A stretch of 64,000 nucleotides of DNA from Paraburkholderia fungorum (GTDB lineage: Bacteria; Pseudomonadota; Gammaproteobacteria; Burkholderiales; Burkholderiaceae), in NCBI RefSeq assembly GCF_900099835.1, contig NZ_FNKP01000001.1:1674001-1738000 (forward strand), given 5' to 3'. Shown one piece after another: positions 45,369 through 52,933 of this stretch (within the stretch, counting starts at the first letter, position 1; each line of letters begins with the position of its first letter). Position numbers and translations under genes: made by a program. The notes under the pieces were generated by a model. That model was given only the letters and a program-made list of their open reading frames with translations. It was not told where the DNA came from and did not search any database.

Positions 45369-46661
45369 CTACCGCTTCCCTCGTCCCCGGGGACGAGTTT
45401 CAGAGTCAGCCGCAGCCGGCACGAAGTCCACGCACAGCACGTGCATCCCATCGCGCTCGAACGCCAGCGCCGCGGTGTAGCAGTCCTCGCCGTCGGCCAG
45501 CGAATAATGCGGACCCATCATCGCGACCCGTCCCGGCGCGGCAAGCGCGTGCTTGAAGTACGCACGCCGTGACCAGTTGCTGCGCGTTTCGGTGTAAAGC
45601 GGCGCGAGCCGCAGCGGCGGTGGTGGCACCGAAGCGGCCGTCACTGATGGCTGGGTTTGCTCGCCTTGACCGTCGGTGATGAAGACCCGGCGTGCTTCCC
45701 GCAGATGCCATACTTTTTGCGCGGCCTGGCGCAGATCGCCGGTTACCTTGTAGGTGTCCGCCGCCGCCAGCACCGCCTCCGCGAAGCCCTCGAAACCGAG
45801 CCGCTGATGACCCGCGACCTCGCGTTCGTACGCGGCGAACTTGTTCCAGATCGATTCGACCAGCGTCGGCACGCGGGCGCACGCCGCCTGTATCGAACCC
45901 TTCGGCTGACCGAGCCAGAAGCCCTGCACGAAATCGACGTCGGCCTGCATCAGGATCATCAATTCCTCTTCGGTCTCGACGCCTTCGGCCAGCACCAGCG
46001 TGCCGGACTGATGGAGCATCGCGATCAGATGATCGATCATCGAATCGTCGCCCTCGCGCTTGCCCGCGCGCGCCACCAGCGAGCGGTCGAGCTTGACGAT
46101 GTCGGGACGGAAACGCCACACGCGGTCGAAGTTCGAAAAGCCTGTGCCGAAGTCGTCGATCGCGATCAGGAAATCGCGCGGCTGCGATGCGGCGAGCATG
46201 CTGGCGACGGCCGATTCATCGTCGGCGGGCTGCTCCAGCACCTCGATCACGATGCGTTCCTGCGGCAACCCGAAATGCGCGGACAACTCGTCGATGAACG
46301 CGCGCTGCGGCCAGCCGGTTTCGAATACTTGTGGACGCGTGTTCAGAAACAGCCAACCGGTGGTAATGCCTTGTTCCATGAAATTCGCGACGTGCAGACA
46401 GCGCGCGATGCGGTCGAGTTCGCGGGCATCCGCAGCCGACCGCGTGCCGGAAAAAAGGACTTCGGGCGAGACCGGCAAGCCGACCGGATCGAAGGCGCGC
46501 AACAAGCCTTCATAACCGACCACGCATTGGTGTGTCACCGAAATCACGGGCTGGAACACGCTATGCAGCGTCAACGCGCGCCACGTCGCGGTCCAGCCGG
46601 ATTCATCCCGTACCAGATGCGGGAGCAGGCCGCTCAGGGTCAATTCGCTGACGGTTGGCAT
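45369..46661 (-). CDS. EAL-domain protein with C-terminal sensory domain
   Basis: The gene encodes 430 residues from the ATG at 46661; an open extension to 46754 has no support. The N-terminal 250 residues form an EAL domain: YEGLLRAF (Glu51, EGL instead of EAL), FLNTRP, IVIEVLEQ, AIDDFGTGFSNF, VKLDRSLV, AEGVETEEE and VQGFWLGQP. All metal and catalytic acidic positions seem present, so phosphodiesterase activity is plausible. Residues 270-420 form a second domain, with VRVF-type text (ARRVFITDGQGEQTQ) and WSRRAYFKHALAAPGRVAMMGPHY. It resembles the PAS/CACHE-like C-terminus of YkuI-type proteins. The gene has no GGDEF partner nearby. Confidence 0.87.
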   Translation of the reverse strand: MPTVSELTLSGLLPHLVRDESGWTATWRALTLHSVFQPVISVTHQCVVGYEGLLRAFDPVGLPVSPEVLFSGTRSAADARELDRIARCLHVANFMEQGITTGWLFLNTRPQVFETGWPQRAFIDELSAHFGLPQERIVIEVLEQPADDESAVASMLAASQPRDFLIAIDDFGTGFSNFDRVWRFRPDIVKLDRSLVARAGKREGDDSMIDHLIAMLHQSGTLVLAEGVETEEELMILMQADVDFVQGFWLGQPKGSIQAACARVPTLVESIWNKFAAYEREVAGHQRLGFEGFAEAVLAAADTYKVTGDLRQAAQKVWHLREARRVFITDGQGEQTQPSVTAASVPPPPLRLAPLYTETRSNWSRRAYFKHALAAPGRVAMMGPHYSLADGEDCYTAALAFERDGMHVLCVDFVPAAADSETRPRGRGKR

Positions 46662-47250
46662 AGGGGCGGAAATGAGAGCACACAAGAGAGCTTCGCGACC
46701 GACGGACGGCGATTCGCGCAACCCGGCGCAGCGGGCAATGGAAGCACGGTCCACGCGAGAGCAGGGCGCAATCGATAAAGCCCGGGAACGCGGAGAACGA
46801 TGCCAGCCATGCTGGACTCCGGCAGATTAGTCAAAACCAGTCTAGCAGTTTGCAATTCGCATGAATGTGCGGGTAATCACAGACGCGTGACCCCGAAATC
46901 TGCCATGCCAGAGAATGACGGAGGGCAGCCCGGACTGGATTTGAAGGCGTGCCGCACTGGTTCCGGCGCACTCATTTCGGACCACCCCGAAGCGCGGATT
47001 GCAATTGTTTGCCTGTACGAAATGAGCGTAACAGGGCGGCACGCGGCTACCCGCCAAACTCCAGGCAACGGCGGTGCCCAGACGTGACTCGCTCCATGCT
47101 CAGACACTTCTCGTATGTGTCGAGTTTTTTTCGAGTTGAATCCGGTGCCGTCCGCACGAGGCGTGCTGACGGTGTGCGGCGCCCGGCAGCAGATTTGGCG
47201 ACCGGCAGGTATGCTGCTGTTTCTTAATTTTTCAGGCAAAGGAGCCAGGC
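46662..47250. other. Intergenic region between the EAL and monooxygenase genes
   Basis: Nearly 590 bases with the 5' ends of two divergent genes. Short open frames on both strands have no ribosome-binding site, no motif and no family-like composition. I could not assign a promoter with confidence. Confidence 0.5.
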
Positions 47251-47541
47251 ATGTCGGAAATCGCGGTGGTCGCAATCTCGGTGGCAAAACCAGGCTATGA
47301 AGAGCAGGTGCGCGAGGCGCTCGAAGGTATCGTCGGGCCGACGCGCAAGGAGCAGGGTGCGCTTCAGTACGATCTGCACCGTGATCTGCAGGAGCCGCGC
47401 CGGTTTGTGTTCGTCGAGCGTTGGGAAAGCCAGGAAGCGCTGGCGGCGCATGCGAAGTCAGCGCATCTGGAGGCTTATCGTAAAGCCGCCGCAGACTGGC
47501 TCGAACACTCGGAAGTTCGCGTCGTGTCGAAGATCGTGTAA
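47251..47541 (+). CDS. Putative quinol/antibiotic-biosynthesis monooxygenase (ABM domain)
   Basis: The 96-residue protein is a single ABM domain. The order MSEIAVVAISVAKPGYEEQVREAL, then GALQYDLHRDLQEPRRFVFVERWESQEALAAHAKSAHL, is typical of YgiN-like small cofactor-free monooxygenases, with the conserved His in AAHAKSAHL. These act on quinols, heme or aromatic intermediates, or serve as electrophile-stress enzymes. Translation starts at an ATG with AAAGGAG about 8 bases upstream. The function here is inferred only. A strong terminator follows. Confidence 0.88.
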   Translation: MSEIAVVAISVAKPGYEEQVREALEGIVGPTRKEQGALQYDLHRDLQEPRRFVFVERWESQEALAAHAKSAHLEAYRKAAADWLEHSEVRVVSKIV

Positions 47542-47632
47542 CTCGGGTTGTTCACGCTGGCGTCGACGGCTGTTCAGCCCGTTGAAGCGTGCCAAAGCCC
47601 GCTTGGGCCCGCTTAGACCCGTAAACGCAGCA

Positions 47633-47690
47633 ACGGCGAGCGAACCGCCAGGCCAATCAGCCTGTGCGGCTCGCTCGCCGTCATTTTTTC
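47633..47690 (+). terminator. Terminator after the ABM monooxygenase gene
   Basis: A 16-nt stem with one mismatch (ACGGCGAGCGA-A-CCGC with its partner) encloses a loop that itself can fold (CAGGC/GCCTG). A T6 run follows after CA. It points rightward, away from the 96-residue gene. Confidence 0.8.
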
Positions 47691-47713
47691 TGCAGATGCC
47701 AGGCGAGCGCGTT

Positions 47714-47971
47714 TTAGTGCGTCGCTTGCGGCACGTCCAGGATCAGGATGATGGTCCAGTCCGCATCGCCGTCATGGTGATACTGCCGTTCCGCGACGAT
47801 AAACGGTTGCTGCTTGCCATCAGGGCCAAGAAACAGCACGTCGCCTTCCATCGGCAGGCATTCGACGGGGGGCAGCGCGAGAAACGCTTCCTGACCGCCG
47901 CGCGGCATCAGTTTTTCAATTTTGCGGGATGCTGCTTCGGTCCATTCGATATCAAGCTGGATGTTGCTCAT
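47714..47971 (-). CDS. Small hypothetical protein
   Basis: 85 residues with no transmembrane helix or signal. The sequence is mixed alpha/beta in appearance (IQLDIEWTEAASRKIEKLMPRGG, WTIILILDVPQATH). GGAGGA eight bases before the ATG supports translation. No family is recognised. It is convergent with the ABM gene; a gap and a minus-strand terminator at 48113-48149 separate it from the next minus-strand gene. Confidence 0.65.
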   Translation of the reverse strand: MSNIQLDIEWTEAASRKIEKLMPRGGQEAFLALPPVECLPMEGDVLFLGPDGKQQPFIVAERQYHHDGDADWTIILILDVPQATH

Positions 47972-48112
47972 GCTGTCCTCCGCACCAGGGTGCGTACGGG
48001 TTAGGGGATTCCGGCTGGGTGCCGGTCGGTGCGCGACTTTAGCATACTGAAAGCCGGGCGCGCCGGGCTTCGCGAGGCTACCCAGGCCGATGACGAAGAT
48101 CCATTAAACAGC

Positions 48113-48149
48113 AAAAAAGCCGAAGCCGGCATGGCCGGCTTCGGCTTTT
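48113..48149. terminator. Bidirectional-type terminator
   Basis: A perfect 16-bp stem (48115-48130 with 48134-48149) closes an ATG loop. A6 lies on the left and T4 on the right, so it can act in both directions. Its natural user is the leftward small secreted protein gene at 48220-48444. Confidence 0.85.
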
Positions 48150-48219
48150 CACCTTCGTGGAACGAGGCCACGAAGTGAAGCTGATCGTTGTCCTCTAAAG
48201 AGGACGTCCAACCGCACGC

Positions 48220-48444
48220 TTACTGTGCATCGGGCTTCTTGTGATGATGCGGCTTGTGATGTTTATCCGACATGGCCGGCGCTGCACTCATCGATTGCTG
48301 GCGATTTTGCAAATCTTGCGCGCGTTGTTCGATGTCGGCGGCTTTCGCCGGGTCGTTACTCATCGTGATGCCGTTGTCCTGCGCATACGCCGCGCCCGCT
48401 ACAGCACTGAGAGAAACCAGGATCGCCAGGGACACTTTCTTCAT
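48220..48444 (-). CDS. Small secreted His-rich protein
   Basis: 74 residues. MKKVSLAILVSLSAVAGAAYAQ is a clear signal peptide. The mature part is about 50 residues, rich in Gln, Ala and Met, and ends with HHKPHHHKK, a likely metal-binding tail. GGAGG before the ATG supports this start; the open frame upstream does not show a signal. Such proteins are common in Burkholderiales, but this family is not recognised. A periplasmic metal-binding or stress role is a guess. Confidence 0.75.
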   Translation of the reverse strand: MKKVSLAILVSLSAVAGAAYAQDNGITMSNDPAKAADIEQRAQDLQNRQQSMSAAPAMSDKHHKPHHHKKPDAQ

Positions 48445-48697
48445 CGCTACCTCCGCAGAGTGGTTGTGGACCCGAGTATTGCCTGTCCTGTCGGAAAGAC
48501 AATGCATTCTAGTCAGCAATATCCGCTCCCGCAGATGCTTTTGTAACTGCAATCACAATCTGTTACATCTCACAATGCAGCGTTCTTATTAGCTAAATTG
48601 ATTAATCAATTTGCGCCGCATTCACATGTATGTCACGGCAATACACTTCTCTTCAGAATTCGGAGGGCTAAATAACGGCCCTCCCGTCATTCGAATA

Positions 48698-49495
48698 TCA
48701 GAACCAGCCGAGTGCGCGATAGACGTGAAATTGCGCGATTCCAATCAGTTCATGCAACGCGATCTCCGCACTCTTCAGATTCTCATAGCGCGGCAATACG
48801 CCCAGTTGGACGCGCCGCGCGCTGGAGATCAACGGTTGCGGCGCAATGCCGAAGCGGTGAAAGTCGAGTAACGCCCGCGGCATGTGATACGCGGAGGTGA
48901 CGAGGATCACCGTGTCGTAACGTGATTGACCGACAATGGCCGATACGTTGCGCGCGTTTTCATACGTCGTGAGACTGCTGTCTTCAAGCACGATGTCCGC
49001 GCGAGGAACCTTCTCACGCAATAGGTAAGGAAGATAAGTCTCGGCTTCGGTGGCGGGGTGCCGCTGCGGATTGCCGCCGCTCACGATCACCTGGCAACTG
49101 GCCGCGTTTCGTTTGCATTCCGTGTAATTCTCCGCGCTCACCGAAATGCGGGAGAGTACGTCGTGCGGTGGTACGAGCACGTGGTTGTGGTCGTAAATCG
49201 TGCCGCCACCCAGCAGGATGATTGCCGTGCGCGGCGCAAACGTGGTCGGCGTCACATTTTCCCGATGCGGCTGCGCCAGATCGAGTAAGGGCGCTGCCAG
49301 CCACCCGGCTGCAAGCAGCCAGAACAGGATGACAGTGACAAGGATGAGGGGGCGGCGGGCGCGCTTCCATCGCACGATTGCTGCAAAAAAAAGCGCTAAT
49401 AAAGTGAATAGAATCAATTTAAATGGGGTAACGTATGTCTTTCGGGACAAATCTACGGGCTTGCTATCGCGCCGCAGCGGTTGCATCGTCGGCAC
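48698..49495 (-). CDS. YdcF/ElyC/SanA-family (DUF218) membrane protein
   Basis: 265 residues. Two hydrophobic helices near the N-terminus (LILFTLLALFFAAIV and LILVTVILFWLLAAGWL) place the catalytic-like domain in the periplasm. The DUF218 core shows AIILLGGGT, IVSGGNPQRHPATEAETY, SSLTTYENARNV and TSAYHMPRAL, the normal series for ElyC/SanA relatives. These proteins influence peptidoglycan or undecaprenyl-phosphate metabolism; enzyme activity is not fully settled. The gene is monocistronic. Confidence 0.9.
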   Translation of the reverse strand: MPTMQPLRRDSKPVDLSRKTYVTPFKLILFTLLALFFAAIVRWKRARRPLILVTVILFWLLAAGWLAAPLLDLAQPHRENVTPTTFAPRTAIILLGGGTIYDHNHVLVPPHDVLSRISVSAENYTECKRNAASCQVIVSGGNPQRHPATEAETYLPYLLREKVPRADIVLEDSSLTTYENARNVSAIVGQSRYDTVILVTSAYHMPRALLDFHRFGIAPQPLISSARRVQLGVLPRYENLKSAEIALHELIGIAQFHVYRALGWF

Positions 49496-49683
49496 GTAGG
49501 TAGAACGCTAACATGCCGTTCAAACGGGGGTTCCGAAACCGAGACCAGGCAACACCTGGTGGAACTCGGCTGCTTCGATAGGCAGCCAGCTTCCGGCCAA
49601 GGCGGGTGCTACGCGCGTCACTGGTGGCGCGGTGACGTGTTGGGCATAGATGTGTCATAGCTGCACTTTAAGAAAGAAGTGAG

Positions 49684-50007
49684 ATGACCACGTATTCCAA
49701 CGAAGCGGTACTTGAAGCGCTGCGGCGGGCGCAATATCGCCAGGTTCCATGGGCCAGACGGCCGGGCGTTTTCCAATATCTTCGCGCATTAGGCCTCATG
49801 GATACCGTTCGGCAGCGCACCGTCGCACCAGCGCCGGGCTTTCACGCACCGGTAGACATCGCTGTGCTTACGGATCGGGGCAGAGCCGAGTTCGCGCGGC
49901 TCGCTCATGATGAACGTTTGCTCAGCTGGACCGCGCAGCGAATGAACGACTACGTTCTGGACAAGGCCGAGGTGCGGGTGGCGGCAGTGCTCGAGGCGAG
50001 ACCGTAA
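49684..50007 (+). CDS. Small hypothetical protein, possibly winged-helix-like
   Basis: 107 residues. The N-terminal half (NEAVLEALRRAQYRQVPWARRPGVFQYLRALGLMD) and the later VLTDRGRAEFARLAHDERL resemble the helix-wing layout of small DNA-binding proteins, but no diagnostic motif is present. The start has an A/G-rich but weak ribosome-binding site. The following hairpins at 50046-50065 and 50107-50138 give it a clear 3' end. Function unknown. Confidence 0.65.
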   Translation: MTTYSNEAVLEALRRAQYRQVPWARRPGVFQYLRALGLMDTVRQRTVAPAPGFHAPVDIAVLTDRGRAEFARLAHDERLLSWTAQRMNDYVLDKAEVRVAAVLEARP

Positions 50008-50045
50008 GGCGCTATCGCGCCGTTCGGCAGGCTCGTGCGGATTTT

Positions 50046-50065
50046 CCAGCCGCTTTTGCGGCTGG
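50046..50065 (+). terminator. Hairpin after the 107-residue gene
   Basis: An 8-bp perfect stem (CCAGCCGC and GCGGCTGG) closes a TTTT loop about 40 bases after the stop. The T-tract is delayed, so the intrinsic terminator function is moderate; a better one lies at 50107. Confidence 0.5.
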
Positions 50066-50106
50066 CGAAGATTCTTTTCTCCGACGATCAACGAATGGAT
50101 ACACAC

Positions 50107-50138
50107 GCCGATGCCTGACGCATCGGCTGTTTTCGTTT
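50107..50138 (+). terminator. Rightward intrinsic terminator
   Basis: An 8-bp stem GCCGATGC/GCATCGGC with loop CTGAC, followed by TGTTTTCGTTT. It ends the transcript of the 107-residue gene. Confidence 0.75.
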
Positions 50139-50143
50139 GGGAG

Positions 50144-50173
50144 AAAAAAAGCCCGTATCACGACGATACGGGC
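50144..50173 (-). terminator. Leftward intrinsic terminator
   Basis: The stem GCCCGTATC/GATACGGGC has a 5-nt loop, with A7 on its left, giving T7 on the minus strand. It is the end of the small leftward gene region at 50202-50625. Confidence 0.85.
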
Positions 50174-50201
50174 GTACCGGAATTACTACTGCCACGCTGT
50201 G

Positions 50202-50345
50202 CTAATGGCAGTTAATGAGACTGGTGTCACGCCGGGTGGTTCCCTGATTATTCCAATCACCTGGCGAGGCATTTCTTTCGACGTTCTGGCAATAGAAGTG
50301 CTGCGGCAGCGTCTGGAATTCAAATAGCGGTTTAGTTTGTGGCAT
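50202..50345 (-). CDS. Possible small Cys-containing peptide gene
   Basis: A 47-residue frame from ATG 50345 reads MPQTKPLFEFQTLPQHFYCQN and ends INCH. Its amino-acid use (Asn, Gln, Phe, Tyr) looks more protein-like than the GC-biased noise frames around it. It lies just before the leftward terminator and 26 bases after the 84-residue secreted protein gene. The ribosome-binding site is weak and no family is known. It may be real, or part of the 3' untranslated region. Confidence 0.3.
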   Translation of the reverse strand: MPQTKPLFEFQTLPQHFYCQNVERNASPGDWNNQGTTRRDTSLINCH

Positions 50346-50370
50346 CCATTTGGAACCCAGAAAAGGCACC

Positions 50371-50625
50371 TCACCTCCGGCGCGTCGAATCTTCCCGCGG
50401 GGCTTCCGGACGCGTCCGAACATTACTGGCAATATCGCCGCGCAAATCTCCGCGCGGTGCCGGTGGCGTGAAGTCGCGGCTACGCGTCTGACTTTCCTGC
50501 CACGATTCAAGGCTGGCCGTGCGGTCCGGCCGCCAGTTCCAAGCCTGTTGACGCTCCTGTGCGAGCGTCGGTGCGGCCATTGATGAAATCACAATGCCGC
50601 ACAGAAGCAGTGGCATTGGTTTCAT
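50371..50625 (-). CDS. Small secreted Arg-rich protein
   Basis: 84 residues. MKPMPLLLCGIVISSMAAPTLAQ is a typical signal peptide, with likely cleavage after ALAQ-like TLAQ. The mature part is hydrophilic and Arg/Glu/Trp-rich (ERQQAWNWRPDRTASLESWQES) without known motif. GGGAG at a good distance precedes the ATG. The transcript probably ends at the terminator near 50144. Function unknown. Confidence 0.6.
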   Translation of the reverse strand: MKPMPLLLCGIVISSMAAPTLAQERQQAWNWRPDRTASLESWQESQTRSRDFTPPAPRGDLRGDIASNVRTRPEAPREDSTRRR

Positions 50626-50927
50626 GCTGAGCTCCCGTCAAGCCGATCAACTCAAGGCCTGTTTTGCATACGTATAAACATATGCCGAGTAGCGAAAGCA
50701 CGCTGTAAGTAATAGTAAATGGATGTTTCATCAGCAATCAGCGCGCTGCTTCAGTTGCCTGAAGCAGCGAAAAAAGCGCTGACGTGACGGTGAGGTGAAA
50801 GCGACGACTGCGTTGGGCGCGCCGGTTGGCGGTGCCCACTATGGCTGCGGCGAGTGGTGGATTCGCAACAACACGGCAACTCGAAAGTACGCCGGTCGCC
50901 CTGGGCGACCGGCGGCAGTAATTCGTG
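50626..50927. other. Intergenic region right of the small secreted protein gene
   Basis: About 300 bases without a supported gene. A short open frame on the minus strand has no start signal. It must contain the promoter of the leftward small gene, which could not be identified with confidence. Confidence 0.45.
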
Positions 50928-51329
50928 TCAGGCCATCTTGACCGGCGCGCGCCACGATTCCGGATTGGTCCAGAATGCGCCGCGCAGGCGGTCGCGGCTC
51001 GGCGGTGCCGGCGGTTTCGCCGCGGTCGCACCAATCCGGCCGCGCAGCGAAATTTCACGGCCGCTCGTGCCGAGTCGCTTAACTATTTCGGCGAGCGTAC
51101 CATCGGCTTGCCATTCGTCGAAGCGACGGCGGCAAGTCGGCGGCGACGGATAACGGCCCGGCAGTTTGGACCAGCCTTCGCCCGTCGACAGCACCCAAAG
51201 CACAGCGTTGACAACCGCGCGCGCTTCCACGCGAGGCCGGCCACGCCGTTCACTCCGTGCCGGCTCGGCACAGAACAAAGCCTCGACCAGCGCCCACTCG
51301 TTGTCTCTCAAATCGTCGAACAGCATCAT
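50928..51329 (-). CDS. IS5-type transposase N-terminal domain protein (probably domesticated or truncated)
   Basis: 133 residues. The first 85 (DLRDNEWALVEALFCAEPARSERRGRPRVEARAVVNAVLWVLSTGEGWSKLPGRYPSPPTCRRRFDEWQADGTL) are the helix-turn-helix-like N-terminal domain of IS5-family transposases (DUF4096). A complete transposase would continue with a DDE domain; here the protein ends with an unrelated Pro/Arg-rich tail. A GAGGTG ribosome-binding site precedes the ATG. No terminal inverted repeats or target duplication are visible on either side, so it appears to be an immobilised fragment that may have been co-opted as a DNA-binding protein. Confidence 0.8.
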   Translation of the reverse strand: MMLFDDLRDNEWALVEALFCAEPARSERRGRPRVEARAVVNAVLWVLSTGEGWSKLPGRYPSPPTCRRRFDEWQADGTLAEIVKRLGTSGREISLRGRIGATAAKPPAPPSRDRLRGAFWTNPESWRAPVKMA

Positions 51330-51732
51330 GTTTCACCTCAGCGAAGCTAACTCCGGTGCGCTGCCCCGCGCCGCGCACTCTCCATGCACTCGATAGGCGA
51401 GTGCCAAGGGGATCGGGCTTGCCACGTCTCTCAAAAATCGGAAGTCATGGCGCCGACCCTGTGTGCATGTAAATGCATGAAGTGTGCCAAGTTGATTCCG
51501 ACTCCCTGAAAGCCCCGTAGCGGCGGGCCAGCGCGGGCGCTAGCTAGGGGCGTATGAGAATCCAAAAAACCCATCCCGCAAATCGGGACAATCACCAATC
51601 TTGTGCAATCAGGCCCGACCAGCGTGCGCTTGCGCCTTATTGCTGCATTGCAGCGAAAGCACGAAGATGGCCCCCAGTAAGCTTTTTGACCCTACAATGC
51701 GCATCAAACAAAGCTATTAATGAGGTTGACAA
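51330..51732. other. Intergenic region upstream of the LysR gene
   Basis: About 400 bases, holding the 5' side of both the transposase-like gene and the LysR gene. A TACAAT hexamer lies about 40 bases before the LysR ATG, but without a matching -35. The LysR gene ATG follows GAGGT. No supported gene. Confidence 0.5.
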
Positions 51733-52635
51733 ATGAATGTGACGTTGCGTCAGCTAAGGGTTTTCATTGAGGTCGCGCGTCTGCAGAGTTTTAGCCGGGC
51801 GGGAGATGAGATTGGTCTGACGCAATCGGCGGTAAGTCGCTGCGTGCGCGAACTGGAGAGCGAGATCGGTCTCAAGCTGATCGACCGTACTACGCGCGAG
51901 GTGCAACTGACCGATGTTGGCGGCAATCTGGTGTCGAGCGTGTCGCGGCTGTTGACCGATCTGGACGACGCATTGCGCGAAATCCGCGAAATCGGCGAGC
52001 AGCGCCGTGGACGCGTGGTAGTGGCCGCCAGCCCCACCGTGGCTTACCGGCTGATGCCACGCGTGGTGGCGTCGTGCATGCAACAGTTTCCGTACATCAC
52101 CTTGGGACTGCGCGACGACGTGCAGAGCGACGTGGTGCGCAAGGTCAAGTCGGGCGAGGTCGATTTCGGGGTGATCATCGGCCCTTTTTCCGCCGACGAT
52201 CTCATCAGCGAGTCGCTGATGACCGACTCGTTCTGCGTGGTCTTTCGCGACGATCACCCGCTGGCAGCACAGGAGCAGGTCGCGTGGGCGGATCTGGAAG
52301 GTCAGCAGTTGGTGATGCTCGATTACGCGTCGGGTAGCCGGCCGATTATCGACGCCGTGATGCAGGCGCACGGCGTAAGCGCCACGGTGGTGCAGGAGTT
52401 AGGGCATTCCGCGACCGTTTTTGGGCTGGTGGAGGCCGGCGTCGGCGTCAGCGTGCTGCCGTGGCTGGCGTTGCCCTTGCCGGCGGGCGCGGCGCTGGTC
52501 GCGCGGCCGCTCGTGCCGCGAGCGGAGCGCACGGTCGAATTGGTGCGGCGGCGGGACCGGTCGCTATCACCGGCAGCGGAGGCTGTGTGGGGGTTGATCC
52601 GGCAACTGCCGGCGCGGGCGGAGGATTTGAATTAG
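51733..52635 (+). CDS. LysR-family transcriptional regulator
   Basis: 300 residues. The winged HTH covers about residues 3-62 (LRQLRVFIEVARLQSFSRAGDEIGLTQSAVSRCVRELESEIG), with recognition helix TQSAVSRCVRELE. The C-terminal LysR substrate domain (about 92-295) contains GRVVVAASPTVAYRLMPRVV and VEAGVGVSVLPWLAL. The ATG is preceded by GAGGT at a good distance. LysR regulators usually control a divergent operon, but the divergent neighbour is the transposase-like gene and no enzyme set is present. Its target and coinducer are unknown. Confidence 0.93.
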   Translation: MNVTLRQLRVFIEVARLQSFSRAGDEIGLTQSAVSRCVRELESEIGLKLIDRTTREVQLTDVGGNLVSSVSRLLTDLDDALREIREIGEQRRGRVVVAASPTVAYRLMPRVVASCMQQFPYITLGLRDDVQSDVVRKVKSGEVDFGVIIGPFSADDLISESLMTDSFCVVFRDDHPLAAQEQVAWADLEGQQLVMLDYASGSRPIIDAVMQAHGVSATVVQELGHSATVFGLVEAGVGVSVLPWLALPLPAGAALVARPLVPRAERTVELVRRRDRSLSPAAEAVWGLIRQLPARAEDLN

Positions 52636-52933
52636 GCGGGGCAGGGCTTGGTCGCTCATGAAGAAAGCCCAATTGTTGGGAAGCTGGGGCGGGGTGGCTT
52701 TACGTCTCATGGACTGAGTTCAGGCGCCACGCCACAACGGACTGTCGCCCGGTTGCTCGCTGCTACCAGGGCCTACGCCATCTGTTCATGTTTGTGATGA
52801 CGCTTCGGACTTCTACGGCGACCTCCATTCGAACCGGAGATGGGCGACTTCGCCGCTCCGAAAATAGACGCCGCGATAAACTGACAGCTTCCTTAAGCGT
52901 CAACCCCTACCTCTAACCCGTCTGGAAGCCTCG

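Noticed and set aside
46800..47087. A 95-residue plus-strand frame between the EAL and ABM genes
   Set aside because: No ribosome-binding site, no motif, and competing frames of equal length on the other strand.
50928..51329. Active insertion sequence
   Set aside because: No inverted terminal repeats or target-site duplication could be seen, and the DDE domain is missing.
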